Origin: Parietichytrium sp. I65-24A
Taxonomy: Eukaryota > Sar > Bigyra > Thraustochytrida > Thraustochytriidae
Assembly (NCBI GenBank): GCA_012862575.1
Contig: BLSF01000042.1
Location: forward strand, 124,001-188,000
Reading direction: 5' to 3'
Length of the DNA: 64,000 nucleotides
A model generated the notes under the pieces. It ran no database searches. It saw nothing but the letters and a program-made list of their open reading frames with translations, and was not told the origin of the DNA. Positions 41,074 to 51,162 of the stretch are shown here, piece by piece. Each line of letters opens with the position of its first letter. The stretch's first letter is position 1. The position numbers and the translations under genes are program-made.

Positions 41074-43554
41074 TTACAACAGACGGCGCATGAGTGCATC
41101 CAATCTACGGTTTGTGGGTTGCAGAAATGTGTAACATCGAAACATGCGCTGGATTGTGCCAAGCTTTTGGGACATCTGAAGGTGGTCGCTGAGCAACTCG
41201 CTCACATCTTCAGCCAAGCGCTTGCGTTCATGGCGGTCAAAATAGCCGGCATAGTCCACCACCAAACTCTCCAGCTGGTGAAGGAGAAGTACCAATCGTC
41301 CAAGCGAAACGCCACGGAGCAACTCTCGATCATGATTGTTCAGGTTCAAAATCTGCTCCACATCGCGTAACATGAGACGAATGTGACTAAACACCCACGT
41401 CTTCGTCTGTTTCGAACCGTGAATTGCATTCATTGTTTGCCTACCGAGCTGGTACACTGACCAGGTCACCAAAAAAGCCGGAATGGTAGCCATCACCTCA
41501 AGGTTGAACTGGTTCTCACGGATGAGCTCATCAAGCGCAGTCATCACTACCAGCAGCTCCTTCTTCATGAACTGCATCTGAATGAGAAGCATCCGGACTA
41601 GGTCCCCGCTCACCAGACTAGAAATCGGCTTCTTCATCTCCTGCTCGAACTGGTTCGATATGATGGACACATCGAGCCTTCCCACGACATCTCGCAGCAG
41701 ATCGCGATCTATCTTGGGATTTACATCTAGTAGATAATCGTTCAACATTCTGCCCAGACTCTCTTTGGCGTCTTCCGTTGCCTCCATGTCAGCCACGCTC
41801 AGAGTGTGGTCGAAAACTATTTCGTCCACGAGCGCCGCCAATGGTTTCTTTACGTGCTCGACATAAAACTCGTTCCATGAGTACCTGACTCTCGAAAGAA
41901 ATTCTATCGTTTCGTTTTGCCGGCGAAATCCTGCGCTTATTATGGCCACGCTGGCGACTGCGCCTATGCAAATCTCTGGCCAATACTTCACATACCGAGG
42001 CACCTCCTCATAGCCTATCAAGCACGACTTTAGCTCCGCAGATCGGATCTGAAGGGCGACGTGAAACTCTTTAGAATACCTCAGCACCTCAGTTTTGTCC
42101 TGCTCACCAATGACAATATACCTGCCCGCTTTCCAATCTTGTGTGATGCCCAGGGTCTGCATGACTTGATCCATGCAGATTGTTGTCATGCTTCCCAGCT
42201 CGGAAATAGACTCGAGCTCTTCAAATTGAAGTTGAGCTTCCTTTAAACGACCGAGTTGGTCAACATGTACTACAAACAGTCCCTCCAAGTGCGCGATAAT
42301 CTCCGCAACGCTCTTGTCCAAGGGCAGTTGGTGCGATGGCTTTCTTCCCATCAGATTCGCGAATGCCTCGGATGTCCTCTGCCACATGACCCGCCCACTT
42401 CGAATGACCCTCGCGCGAAGAGGCCGTTCTTCTAAATCGCGCCACCAGTCTAGATGGTTTGAGAGCTCCACCAGGAATTTGAGCAGCATCTGAAACAAAA
42501 CATCAACGTGCGCCAATACCATCTTCGTGACCACGTACAGTTCCAAGTTTCGCACATTGGCGGTTGTCCGCCTCCCCGTCTCTTCATCTTGCGGACCAGC
42601 GCCGCCTTCTTTCCATATTGTGGGGAGTACCTCTTGCGTCACATACCGCAATTTGCTTTCGAGATGGGCGTCAGCTTCGGCTCCATCGAGCACGTCCAGC
42701 ACATCCAACAGAGCCACAGCGTAGGAGTCTCCGTCCATGGCCAACTGCTTGATCTCACGTACCCCGCGCTCGGCCCCGAACACTCTACTGATTCGAGATT
42801 CCATACCGAGTGTGCCGACGGCCAGCTCCCCAAGACTCACGCACACGCTGCTCTCCTCGCCGAGAACCTCGTTTGCGAGCGCTGTCGACTCAGGCCATCG
42901 GCCGAGCGGTATGTTCGTTTCTAGCCGATTCGCACGTGCGACGCCGCAGTATTCGCAATACTCGCAACATTCACACTCGGGCCGCCGGGAAGCTGCCTTC
43001 GCCCCGTCTGCCGCAGTCACTACATCACTCACGCTTGCCGACTCTGTCGCAGCTGGTGCACTCGCAGAATCCGCCAAGCTATTCGTACCATTCGCACCAT
43101 TCGCACTGCCGCACTGCGCTTCTCGCGCACTAGAAGGTCTCGCAGGCAGCTGTAGCGCTGTCATTTGCATCATCCCCATCCCCATCCCCATTCCCATTCC
43201 CATTCCCACTCTCACATCCGGCCCCATGCCCGCAACACTCACCGCGCTTTCTCGCGCTGGAAGCTCCCTGCCGCACTCTGCGCACGTGCGCTTGCTGCAA
43301 CTGCTGCAACTGCTCCTGCCGCCGTCTCCATTTCCATTTCCGTCTCCAGCTTCGCGAGCGTGGTCTTTGTGGTCTCCGTGGTCAAAGTCTTTGAGGTCTT
43401 TGAGGTCGCCATGGTCTTCGTGGACTTGGTGGTCTTTGTGGTTGCTGTAGAGCGCCGAGCGGCGACGGAGGTTTCGTTGTCGCAGTCGCTGCTGTTGGCG
43501 CTGCCTGCGTGTGGAGCTCACCGGACCGAGAGCCGGGCTGGCTATGCCGTGCAT
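41074..43554 (-). CDS. NCA2: NCA2-family mitochondrial protein with long Cys-containing N-terminus
   Basis: The protein is 826 residues from the ATG at 43554; upstream codons are open but lack an ATG. The C-terminal 300 residues match NCA2, a mitochondrial membrane protein that in yeast helps control expression of ATP synthase subunits 6 and 8. Visible features are VVMTALDELIRENQFNLEVM followed by ATIPAFLVTWSVYQL, then ILNLNNHDRELL, LGRLVLLLHQLESLV and the closing QKLGTIQRMFRCY. A second hydrophobic segment (EICIGAVASVAIISAGF) lies upstream. The first 200 residues are unlike known NCA2: His/Asp repeats, a GM dipeptide run (bases about 43172-43209), and paired cysteines CSSC, CAEC at 83-94 and CECCEYCEYC at 192-201 that could bind metal. 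Family length is normally about 600, so this N-terminus is an addition. Confidence 0.88.
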   Translation of the reverse strand: MHGIASPALGPVSSTRRQRQQQRLRQRNLRRRSALYSNHKDHQVHEDHGDLKDLKDFDHGDHKDHAREAGDGNGNGDGGRSSCSSCSKRTCAECGRELPARESAVSVAGMGPDVRVGMGMGMGMGMGMMQMTALQLPARPSSAREAQCGSANGANGTNSLADSASAPAATESASVSDVVTAADGAKAASRRPECECCEYCEYCGVARANRLETNIPLGRWPESTALANEVLGEESSVCVSLGELAVGTLGMESRISRVFGAERGVREIKQLAMDGDSYAVALLDVLDVLDGAEADAHLESKLRYVTQEVLPTIWKEGGAGPQDEETGRRTTANVRNLELYVVTKMVLAHVDVLFQMLLKFLVELSNHLDWWRDLEERPLRARVIRSGRVMWQRTSEAFANLMGRKPSHQLPLDKSVAEIIAHLEGLFVVHVDQLGRLKEAQLQFEELESISELGSMTTICMDQVMQTLGITQDWKAGRYIVIGEQDKTEVLRYSKEFHVALQIRSAELKSCLIGYEEVPRYVKYWPEICIGAVASVAIISAGFRRQNETIEFLSRVRYSWNEFYVEHVKKPLAALVDEIVFDHTLSVADMEATEDAKESLGRMLNDYLLDVNPKIDRDLLRDVVGRLDVSIISNQFEQEMKKPISSLVSGDLVRMLLIQMQFMKKELLVVMTALDELIRENQFNLEVMATIPAFLVTWSVYQLGRQTMNAIHGSKQTKTWVFSHIRLMLRDVEQILNLNNHDRELLRGVSLGRLVLLLHQLESLVVDYAGYFDRHERKRLAEDVSELLSDHLQMSQKLGTIQRMFRCYTFLQPTNRRLDALMRRLL

Positions 43555-44247
43555 GTCTTTTGTCGTCGCCGACCGACCGACCAACCGACAGACCGACCGA
43601 CCGCGGAACAGACCGCGAACGCTGCCACGTCTGCGATGTAAGATGTAAGATGTAAGATGTGAGGCCCGCTTCAATGGCCCCTTTGTATTCCTCCCACCCT
43701 GCTACGAGCTCGCCTCGGACGCACCTAGCTAGCAAGGCATCCGAGCGTTGGGCAGAGGGATGTATGGCGAGAAGTGAGAGCTCTTGCAAGGCAACGCCAG
43801 TGGCGCTCAATATGAGAGAGAGAGAGGGCAATGTGGCCAGAGTGTTGGAAGACTCTGTTCCGGTGGCAAAAGCTTTACTTGCGCGTTGTTCAATCAAGTT
43901 GTACTCACTGTCAGTACTGCTGCAATGTACTTTTACTTTCGTTGATTTGTAAATTATGGCAAGTTTATACACGTACCGGTGGTATCTGTACTCGCTTTCA
44001 CAGGGAATGAACACATGAACACGTCAAGATGGATGGGCAAGAGATTGGAGGAGAGGAGGTGAAGGAAGAGTGGCTCGCAAGAAGGCCTGCGGTGAAGTGT
44101 CTGTCTCTCGAACGATATGGAATTCTGCGATCTGGGTGACGAAAGGCATAGGCCGTCGAGGGAGTTGTTTGCATTTTGATTGACAGTGAATAAAGAAAAG
44201 AGGCGACTTTGGACGTGAAAGCGCTTGACAAATAGCTCCCGACCATC
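43555..44247. other. Intergenic region between NCA2 and thioesterase genes
   Basis: It holds the NCA2 upstream region, with ACCGACCG-type and AAGATGT repeats around 43570-43660, a short GA run near 43811-43823 and one 17-bp dispersed motif at 43901-43917. Open frames here overlap the NCA2 start in another phase and have no support. Confidence 0.55.
43901..43917 (-). repeat. 17-bp dispersed motif, copy 2 (inverted)
   Basis: Exact reverse complement of the motif at 26820-26836 and 45333-45349. This copy and the next flank the thioesterase gene in opposite orientation. Confidence 0.85.
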
Positions 44248-45183
44248 TCAGTATTTGGAACGGGGGAGCATTGTCCCAGTGTACAGGCCGTGCTGTCGTG
44301 CGGTGCACAGGAGCTCGCGAGTGTCCGGATCGTAGATGTTGGCCTCTTCGTTCATGCGCCCAGCCCCGAAACTCTGCAAGCGCCACGCCGCAGCAAGATT
44401 GCGGAGACCTGGCTTTGGGCGGCTGTAGAATTGAATGCTAATTGTCAAAGTTGGAACCCATCCACCAGATGCAAACAGCTGCTGAGATTTTACTGTGGGA
44501 ATATTTCCGTCCACAATGAGACAAAGAAACTCCAAAGACATGGGTTCGTCGTGCTCTGGTGACACATAAGCTCGGTATCCGGGAGGGCAAGGCTCCATCT
44601 CCCTCACCGAAACCAACCGAAAAAAGGCTGCCATGTCCTTCTCGCCCATTTTCATCTTGTAGCGGTTGAAAATCTCTCGCGGTTGAGGGCCCTGGGCCAC
44701 GTGCTCCATGGCATCTTCAAGCTCCTCGCTCCCTGGCGAGGGTAGGGGGCCAAGCAGTGGATCATTGAAGTCCCGCTCAGTGTCCAATGCTTGCACGAAC
44801 GAGGTTTCCTCGGTCTGTCCTTTTCCGGCGAAACTCCCAAAGAACGATACACACGTCATGATGGTTTTTCCGCTCTGCGTCATCTGAGCTTCCAAAATGG
44901 TCAGCGTTTTCCCCTTCTTCACTCTCTTGATCTCAATCTCGCAGTCCACGTCAGGCTGGCCGGGATTGACAAAGACGCAGTCTATCGACAGACAATCCAC
45001 GTTCGCGTCTTTGCACATGCCCTGATGTCTTTGAAGTGCATTGACCAGCACGCCGGTCATGTACCCTCCGTTCGGGGAGGTGGTCACGTTGAACTTGCCA
45101 TGCAACTTGCCTCTCCACGAGCTCTTCTCCGCGCTTGCGGGCGCTCCACCCTCGCGAACGGCAACGCAGTCCGCCAGCGACAT
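44248..45183 (-). CDS. Acyl-CoA thioesterase-like double-hotdog protein
   Basis: The protein is 311 residues from an ATG. It has the two-hotdog layout of the thioesterase-like superfamily (TesB-related). The first half has TTSPNGGYMTGVLVNALQRH, DCVFVNPGQPDVDCEIEIK and the long strand KTLTILEAQMTQSGKTIMTC. The second half has GGWVPTLTISIQFYSRPKPG and closes with FGAGRMNEEANIYDPDTREL and TARQHGLY. Members hydrolyse acyl-CoA or bind acyl groups. The substrate is not determinable, and I cannot assign the catalytic Asp/Thr/Gln with certainty. No targeting signal is obvious, although a C-terminal SKY resembles a degenerate peroxisomal tripeptide. Confidence 0.82.
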   Translation of the reverse strand: MSLADCVAVREGGAPASAEKSSWRGKLHGKFNVTTSPNGGYMTGVLVNALQRHQGMCKDANVDCLSIDCVFVNPGQPDVDCEIEIKRVKKGKTLTILEAQMTQSGKTIMTCVSFFGSFAGKGQTEETSFVQALDTERDFNDPLLGPLPSPGSEELEDAMEHVAQGPQPREIFNRYKMKMGEKDMAAFFRLVSVREMEPCPPGYRAYVSPEHDEPMSLEFLCLIVDGNIPTVKSQQLFASGGWVPTLTISIQFYSRPKPGLRNLAAAWRLQSFGAGRMNEEANIYDPDTRELLCTARQHGLYTGTMLPRSKY

Positions 45184-46677
45184 GATTCAGCCGTTCGTCA
45201 AGCCCACACTTCTTCTTCCTTTCTTGATCTTTCTTGGGCCAAAGGGGCTTGCTTTGCTTTGGACTCTTTGGACACTGATTTACTGATTTGTAGAATTTTG
45301 ATCGATTTCAATCTCAACTCGAGTACTGACATGTACTGACAGTGAGTACCTAAATTCTACAATCATGATGGGCGGACTGGGATGCAGAGAGCAAAGTTAG
45401 GAAAGTTAGTATAGTTTGGCCCCTGACTCTGACTAACTGCAAACTTGGAAGCATTGAGAGATGGACCTGATTGAGAGATAGATTGATAGGCTTAGAGTGA
45501 CAGATAGGTTTAGGTAGTTTGCCCGAGGTTGAAAGATCGGAATTCACCGCCAAGTTGTTTTTTGTTTTGATTGTTTGTTTTTGCTTTACTCGATTCCTTT
45601 TAGTGAACATGAAAATACAAAGCTGTGAATGTGAGATTCCAACCTCGCGAGTGGTTGTTGCTGGGCATTTGTTGTCACTAAAAAAAGTCAGCTGTTCTTT
45701 AGAAGCTTACATTACTGAGAAGTGGCGGATCTGGCGAGTTGGTTCAACTCGGAGAAGAAGAGGCGACGTCCACATGGTAGCCTGAAGAGAGCGGCGCGCG
45801 GTGATCAGACATGACGCGGAATACTGACGCGTTTCTCTTTTGACGGAAAAACTGATATTGCCAAAGAGACAACATCGGCTTCGAAGCTGCCACGGAGCCT
45901 TATGGGTAGGTCGAAGATCGGAAGTGGAAGTCAGTTCTGTTGTTGGTGCCCCGCCCCGCCACGCCACGCAAGCACAAACGAAGACAAGTAATTTGGGAGG
46001 ATTGAGGGTAGGCCGTACGTTTGCTGTCAATGGGCTCTTCTTCTATAAAGATGGATTGGAGGGTTCCAAGATATCGCTTTCATGGTTCAAAATTTGGAGC
46101 GTAAAATCAAAAACACACCGGAACTTCAACTCGTATCCCACTTGATATTCCCTTGCATGCTGATCAAGTGAAGATGGTTCTAGCCTGCAAGTGTTGCAAT
46201 CGACGCTTCCGCCGACTTAAGTCTCTTTTGGCCACCATTTCGTTTGTTTGTTTGTGTGTTTTATGTTTGGCACTCTTTTCGCTCCAGCGTCACTCCCTCA
46301 CAAATTTCCATAAAACCTTTAACTTTCACCGCCACGCAAAGTTTTTGCGTGTCACACTTGCAAGAGTCTCTTTCGAACGAGTTCTAAGATGTGGTGACGA
46401 CTTATCTGCTAGTAAAAGTCAAAGGTCAAGCTGAGGCTCTTTGAGCCGTTAACGGTAACCTGTGCTAAGCTTTGAAAAAAGCGAAAAGCGTTATGGAGTG
46501 ACTCTCGAGACATACATCGTTGTGGTACTCATTGCAAGTGCACAGTACTCGAGAGGAAATGAGGGGCTTGTGAAATGCGAGCTGCAGAGAAAGGAGACTG
46601 ACCCGACCATTCAAGACATCGGACGGCAAGAGCGCTCCGAATACACCAACATACCGCTAAGGCGGTGTAAGTCTCCG
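45184..46677. other. Divergent intergenic region
   Basis: Upstream of both the thioesterase gene and the 498-residue unknown gene. It includes the third 17-bp motif and a TAAATTCTAC word at 45348-45361. The frame of the downstream gene is open from 46462 but without an ATG. No other gene seen. Confidence 0.55.
45333..45349 (+). repeat. 17-bp dispersed motif, copy 3
   Basis: Identical to 26820-26836, and directly followed by CTAAATTCTAC, another word that recurs in spacers of this window. Confidence 0.85.
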
Positions 46678-48174
46678 ATGGAGACTGCGCAAGTGCAGCA
46701 ATGGGCCCTGCAGGATGAGGGGTCGCGGGCAAAGTGGGAAGCTGTCGTTGCGCAAGTGATCGTACCAGAGGTGCTGGCTTACCTCCGCGAAAATGCTGGC
46801 CACCCACAAGCTACAGAGCTGCTGCTTGAGATGCTTGGGGAAGAGTTCGTGCAAAAGTATGTTCAGCACAGCAAAAGGGACCGCAAGCTCCTCTTCGTGC
46901 CGTACATGGCCCCGCAACTCAAGATGGAGCTGGGCAGAGAGTTGGAGATAGAGCTCATTGAGAGAATTAACACGAGACTCAACTCAGGAAGCGACGAAGG
47001 ACAGCCAGCGCTGACGCAATACGGGAAAGAGCTTTTGAGCTTTTGCCAGAGATGCGGCGACGAGGAGCGGGGAAGGGACACCGCAGACGTGTACGGCGCG
47101 ATCCTCACCCAGGTCCTGCGCGGTCGGGGTTTTGCGCTTCGCTTGGCAGAGCAGAGTATTGAGCTCCGAGGCCTCCGGGAATTTGCAGAAAGTGACAACG
47201 AGCCTGTCGCTCGGTACCTCTCGGAAGAGGTTTCGAGTGGACTAGTGGTGGGTCCATCCTTGTGGAATGCGAGCCAAAAGGAGAATTTCAGGAAACTTTT
47301 GAGCGTTTGCAGGGGCCGCTCCGCCCCATGCACTATTTTACAATTTTTGTTTGCGCACATTTTCTTCAGAGCAAGTGATGCAGATGACGTCAACAGGGAA
47401 ATAACGCGAAATTTACGAAGTAGAGCATTTGAGGACCCGCAGGATCTTAGCTTGAGTCCTTTGCGAGCCAAAATCCATGGTTTGATAACCCGTGTTGTCG
47501 AAGAGAATATTCGCTCGGAGCTTGCCGTGTGGGTGAACCGCGAGAACCGCGTGAGCGTTGTTGCTTCGTTGAAGTCCATTCTAAATCAGTATTACGTCAT
47601 GACAGGATATTTCCATGTAACGCTCATGGCGCTGCTACTTCCTCTTCTGTCTCTCTTTCGAAACGGGCGAAACGATTGTCCAGACGTGGTGATTCTAGCG
47701 ATGCTTGATCGCCTTCGCGACACCCTTCCAACTCGAGTGGAGGCTGAAGATGTAGCTAAGAGGATCTGGGCCGAGCTTTTGACAAAAGAGCCCTCTGTGG
47801 CAACCTCCATACGCTCCATTATGGAGAAGGACATTCCTAGAATGAGGGAGAGCCAAGGCGAAAGGGGCTGGGGTCTCGAGGGTCAGCCCTTCAGTTTGTT
47901 TACACCCTGGGTGGAAACTGCTCTGGTTGGCGTGCTTCGCAAAGAGGCGGTGCTCCTGATTTGGAAAGATTGCCTGCTTGACAAAGCCTTGGATCTCTCA
48001 AAGCCTTGGAACACCCCGCTCTTCGTTCAATACTGCTGTTTAATTGTCTGCATGCTAAAAGACTCCATCTCCTCTATCAAAACACTCGCCGAGCTTCAGC
48101 GCTGTCTGCGTGAAGGGCCAGCCAGGTTGTACACAAAGGACTTCACGACACAGTCTCCTCTTCGCTCAAACTAA
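46678..48174 (+). CDS. Unknown 498-residue, mainly helical protein
   Basis: I do not recognise the family. The ATG at 46678 is chosen because the upstream extension starts at a non-ATG codon and reads poorly. The protein is rich in Leu, Arg and Glu, predicted mostly helical, without a signal peptide. Features include WEAVVAQVIVPEVLAYLREN near the N-terminus, a Cys-containing FCQRCGDEERGRD segment, and hydrophobic helices VTLMALLLPLLSLF and FVQYCCLIVCMLKDS. The C-terminal order EAVLLIWKDCLLDKAL, then FVQYCCLIVCML, is faintly like the end of TBC or other helical-repeat domains but lacks their catalytic motifs. Uniform coding character over 1.5 kb supports a real gene. It is upstream of the 5-alpha-reductase gene on the same strand. 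Confidence 0.72.
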   Translation: METAQVQQWALQDEGSRAKWEAVVAQVIVPEVLAYLRENAGHPQATELLLEMLGEEFVQKYVQHSKRDRKLLFVPYMAPQLKMELGRELEIELIERINTRLNSGSDEGQPALTQYGKELLSFCQRCGDEERGRDTADVYGAILTQVLRGRGFALRLAEQSIELRGLREFAESDNEPVARYLSEEVSSGLVVGPSLWNASQKENFRKLLSVCRGRSAPCTILQFLFAHIFFRASDADDVNREITRNLRSRAFEDPQDLSLSPLRAKIHGLITRVVEENIRSELAVWVNRENRVSVVASLKSILNQYYVMTGYFHVTLMALLLPLLSLFRNGRNDCPDVVILAMLDRLRDTLPTRVEAEDVAKRIWAELLTKEPSVATSIRSIMEKDIPRMRESQGERGWGLEGQPFSLFTPWVETALVGVLRKEAVLLIWKDCLLDKALDLSKPWNTPLFVQYCCLIVCMLKDSISSIKTLAELQRCLREGPARLYTKDFTTQSPLRSN

Positions 48175-48720
48175 GACAGCTTTCCTTCGAACAGCTCTCG
48201 AGCCACCGCGAGTCGCTTTGATTCAAGGCGTTCGCTTTTTCGTGCTGGATACCAACGAGAATCACACCTCAAATGAATTTTTTTTAACAATTTGAACCTT
48301 CAACTTGTACCCTGCCCCAACGGCACTAGGAAGAACTTGAAAAATAAACATACAACGCACACCTACACCGGTAACGGGGACGCAAATATCCTCTCTCATT
48401 CGCGTAAACTTATCTCCAGTTTCGTTCGCACTCCTCCGCGTACTCCTTCTTGCCATAGTTGAGCGCAGTATCTCGATTGGGTATGTCCAACTTTGGCAAA
48501 TGGAAAAGAAGATAGGACATCCGATTTCTAAGCATTTTGCTGGTCATGCAGTAGGCCCTTGCAAGCTGAGCCGCGCAGTGCTAAAGCTCGATCCCAACCA
48601 GGTTTCACAGTCAATGTACAGCCAACTCTCCACAGCTCTTGCGCAAATCGAGCAGATAGCGCGTATTGCCCAGCAGCGAGTGGGGAAGCACACTCAGGAC
48701 TGCAATATCTTGCGCGAGAA
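48175..48720. other. Spacer before the 5-alpha-reductase gene
   Basis: About 550 bp with no supported gene. It should hold the 3' end of the preceding transcript and the promoter of the spliced gene. Confidence 0.55.
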
Positions 48721-49921
48721 ATGGCCGGGAAGCAGAGCGGAGGATGGTTTTCGAATGACGCAGGGTATGACAAATTGCTCGCGGCGGCCATCGCAACCGG
48801 CGCCTTCTCCCTGTACAGTACGTGGCTTGTTTTGTCAAAAGTTTGAAGTTTTGGTCTTGTAGTTTGTTTTTGGCGGTGTAGAGTTGCGGAGAAGATTAGA
48901 TGCTGACGGTCCTGGCGTTGCCAAGATGCCAAGTACCAAAAGAGGGCACCGTATGGAAGATTTGGAGGGGATTCCAAGCATTTGTCGCTGGACCCGCGAT
49001 TGGGTTGGTGGTTGATGGAGCTTCCGGCGACTTTGTGTTTCTTGTAAGCGATTTTTTGTAAAAGCCTGGCGACCGCTGATTTGTGACAGGCAATGTATTG
49101 ACGTGTCTTGGTTTCTAGATATGGCTTTCGAAAAGGGATGAAAGTGTTGCGAGAGCAGCGAAAGCACGGAGTAGAAACGAAGGAGGATGAAACCAATTCC
49201 AAGTGGGTTCGCGCATTCTTCTTTCTATTCTGGGCCAGACATTACTTTAATCGTGGTTGGTACTTTCCGCTCACAATTCGAGTCGCCGAAGGTGGCAAAG
49301 CGAGTTTTGCCCTGTTTAATAGCCTCATCGGGGCTTGCATCGTCGGAACACACGGTTATCTCCACGGTCGTCTCTTCTCGGACATCGGAAAGTTTACAAA
49401 CTCATGGCTACGAGACCCGCGATTCCTGCTTGGGTGGGCCATCGCTGAGAGTGGCTTCTGGACGATTTTAAGCTCAGAGTCTATTCTGCGTAATCTCCGA
49501 CCTGCGGGTCGGGCCGTCTCCGCTGCCGAACGGTATAAAATTCCATATGGCGGAATGTTTGAGTATGTCACAAGTCCTCAGGTAAGCGAAGATTTATTGC
49601 TTGCTGCTCGTCCTCAAAGGGAAGCTCACTTGACCAGTTGTCCACTCTCCATCGGTGAAGTATCTTGGTGAGATCATGATGTGGGGTGGGTTCACGGTGA
49701 TGACTTGGTCACCAACTGGGCTCCCGGTGCTTTTGATCACGTTAGCAGTAAGTTCTCCCTCTGCTTCAATCTTCGTCGACCAGTCATTCATTCGCAGCTC
49801 AGATACTGACAACGAGGCGTAGAACCTTGTTCCCCGGGCCTTTGAAAATCAAAAATGGTATCTTCAAAAGTTTTCCAACTACCCGAAGGACCGTACGGCG
49901 CTTGTGCCGTTCTTCAAGTAG
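48721..49921 (+). CDS. SRD5A: Steroid 5-alpha-reductase (SRD5A/DET2 type), five exons
   Basis: The gene was assembled by eye from five exons: 48721-48817, 48926-49043, 49119-49581, 49661-49747 and 49823-49921. Introns are 108, 75, 79 and 75 bp with donors GTACGT, GTAAGC, GTAAGC and GTAAGT, all ending in AG, and phases agree throughout (287 residues). Family motifs run across every junction. Exon 2 has APYGRF and [18 protein letters not shown]. Exon 3 has [44 protein letters not shown] and [16 protein letters not shown]. Exon 4 has [20 protein letters not shown]. Exon 5 has [20 protein letters not shown]. These multi-pass membrane enzymes reduce the delta-4 double bond of 3-oxo-steroids with NADPH. 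The natural substrate may be a sterol-pathway intermediate. The exon 1/2 junction is the least certain. Confidence 0.92.
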
Positions 49922-50076
49922 CCGAGCATCTATCTCATTTATCTCATTGTCGAAACCTTTTGTTCTTTCGTCATTTCGATGGACAATACAGTTAGACAGA
50001 GAAGCAGAAAACATATACAAAATATGAAACTCAATTAGCACTACACAAGAGATACCGATCTATCGCTCTATCTTCA

Positions 50077-50517
50077 TCATTCTCCCTTCTCCGCCAGCTC
50101 CATGGCTTCAAGCGTCGCTTTCTGTCCTGCCCATAGCTCGTCCCTCTCCGCGCCGCTAAGCGCGCCTTCCAATTTCGCGCTCACCTCTTCATCCTCCGCG
50201 CAAAACCACACCTTCTCAACGTGCGTGTCCCCATCTTGCAGCGGGAAACCTTGTGCATCCGACAGCCACTCCGGTGGGCCTTTGGAAACCAGTCTCCTCA
50301 CTGCAGCTGCGCAGTCTTTGGCCGCGTGCTCCACATCCGCCAGATACTTGCGAAACTGGGACGCCAGAAGCTCGCGGACAACTGGGCTGCCAAATTTGGC
50401 CGGCAGCCACGTGCCTGAGGGGCTGGACAGGTACTCGCAGTACGTCTCCGGAGTGATGTCGTCCCACGTTACGAGACACGTCAGCCCTTCTGGAGGAGCG
50501 CTGCGGTGAGGACCCAT
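50077..50517 (-). CDS. Small unknown protein (146 residues)
   Basis: The ATG at 50517 is used because the upstream part of the frame is a translated CT/GT microsatellite. The protein has a compact, charged composition (WDDITPETYCEYLSS, WLPAKFGSPVVRELLASQF, KYLADVEHAAKDCAAAVRRL, EKVWFCAEDEEVSAKLEGAL) and probably forms a helical domain. No signal peptide, membrane segment or recognised family is seen. It converges with the 5-alpha-reductase gene, 155 bp away. Confidence 0.65.
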   Translation of the reverse strand: MGPHRSAPPEGLTCLVTWDDITPETYCEYLSSPSGTWLPAKFGSPVVRELLASQFRKYLADVEHAAKDCAAAVRRLVSKGPPEWLSDAQGFPLQDGDTHVEKVWFCAEDEEVSAKLEGALSGAERDELWAGQKATLEAMELAEKGE

Positions 50518-51162
50518 CTCCTTACTGCTCTCTCTCTCTCTCTCTCTCTCTCTCTGCGTGTGTGTGTATGTGTGTGTGTGTGTCCTCTGTTCTCTGTGAC
50601 ACACACTCTCTCTCTTACGCGCTCAGCTTTGCTTGCTTGATCTTGAGCTTGTTTATGTTGTGCTGTTGTTTATGTTGTGTTGTTTGTTGTTGATCAAGAT
50701 GAGATTGTGAGATTGATGATGATTGATGTTATGATTATTATGTTTATGATGTTTCATGCTCAGTGAACAGAGTGAACAGGGAACTGTTTACTAGAGAAAA
50801 CATAGTGCTCAGTACCCACTGTATTGCATAACAATGGATCCTGATAGTGGAAGAAGTGATGGTAAATGCATGAAATGCATGTAAGCTTAGGTCATTTTCG
50901 ACCATGAATAGTATATTGTATTAGGCTCCGGTAGCGGATGACAACTATTAGTTACCTGAATTCTGCAACTTGGTCTTTGGCCACTTTGGCCTTAGTCAAA
51001 TAGCCTTTTAGAAACGCAAACACACCTCCTTTTGGCCACGTATGATGATGTCATTGATATTATACTATACTGGGGCAGAGTGTGCACAAGGTACTCGCGC
51101 AAGAGGAACCAGCTTATTTGGTGGCACAGTTGAGAGTTGAGAGGTGGGAGGTTAGAGGGGAG
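50518..51162. other. Divergent intergenic region
   Basis: Shared upstream region of the small unknown gene and the hydrolase gene. It contains the CT/GT microsatellite, a TTTATGTTGTG-rich stretch near 50650-50690 and an ACCTGAATTCTGC word at 50954-50966. No gene seen. Confidence 0.55.
50525..50584. repeat. (CT)n(GT)n compound microsatellite
   Basis: About 14 CT units followed by about 10 GT units, immediately upstream of the small unknown gene's start codon. Confidence 0.92.

Noticed and set aside
43382-44014. Minus-strand frame of 210 codons overlapping the NCA2 start
   Set aside because: It overlaps NCA2 in another phase, begins far upstream and is dominated by translated simple repeats.
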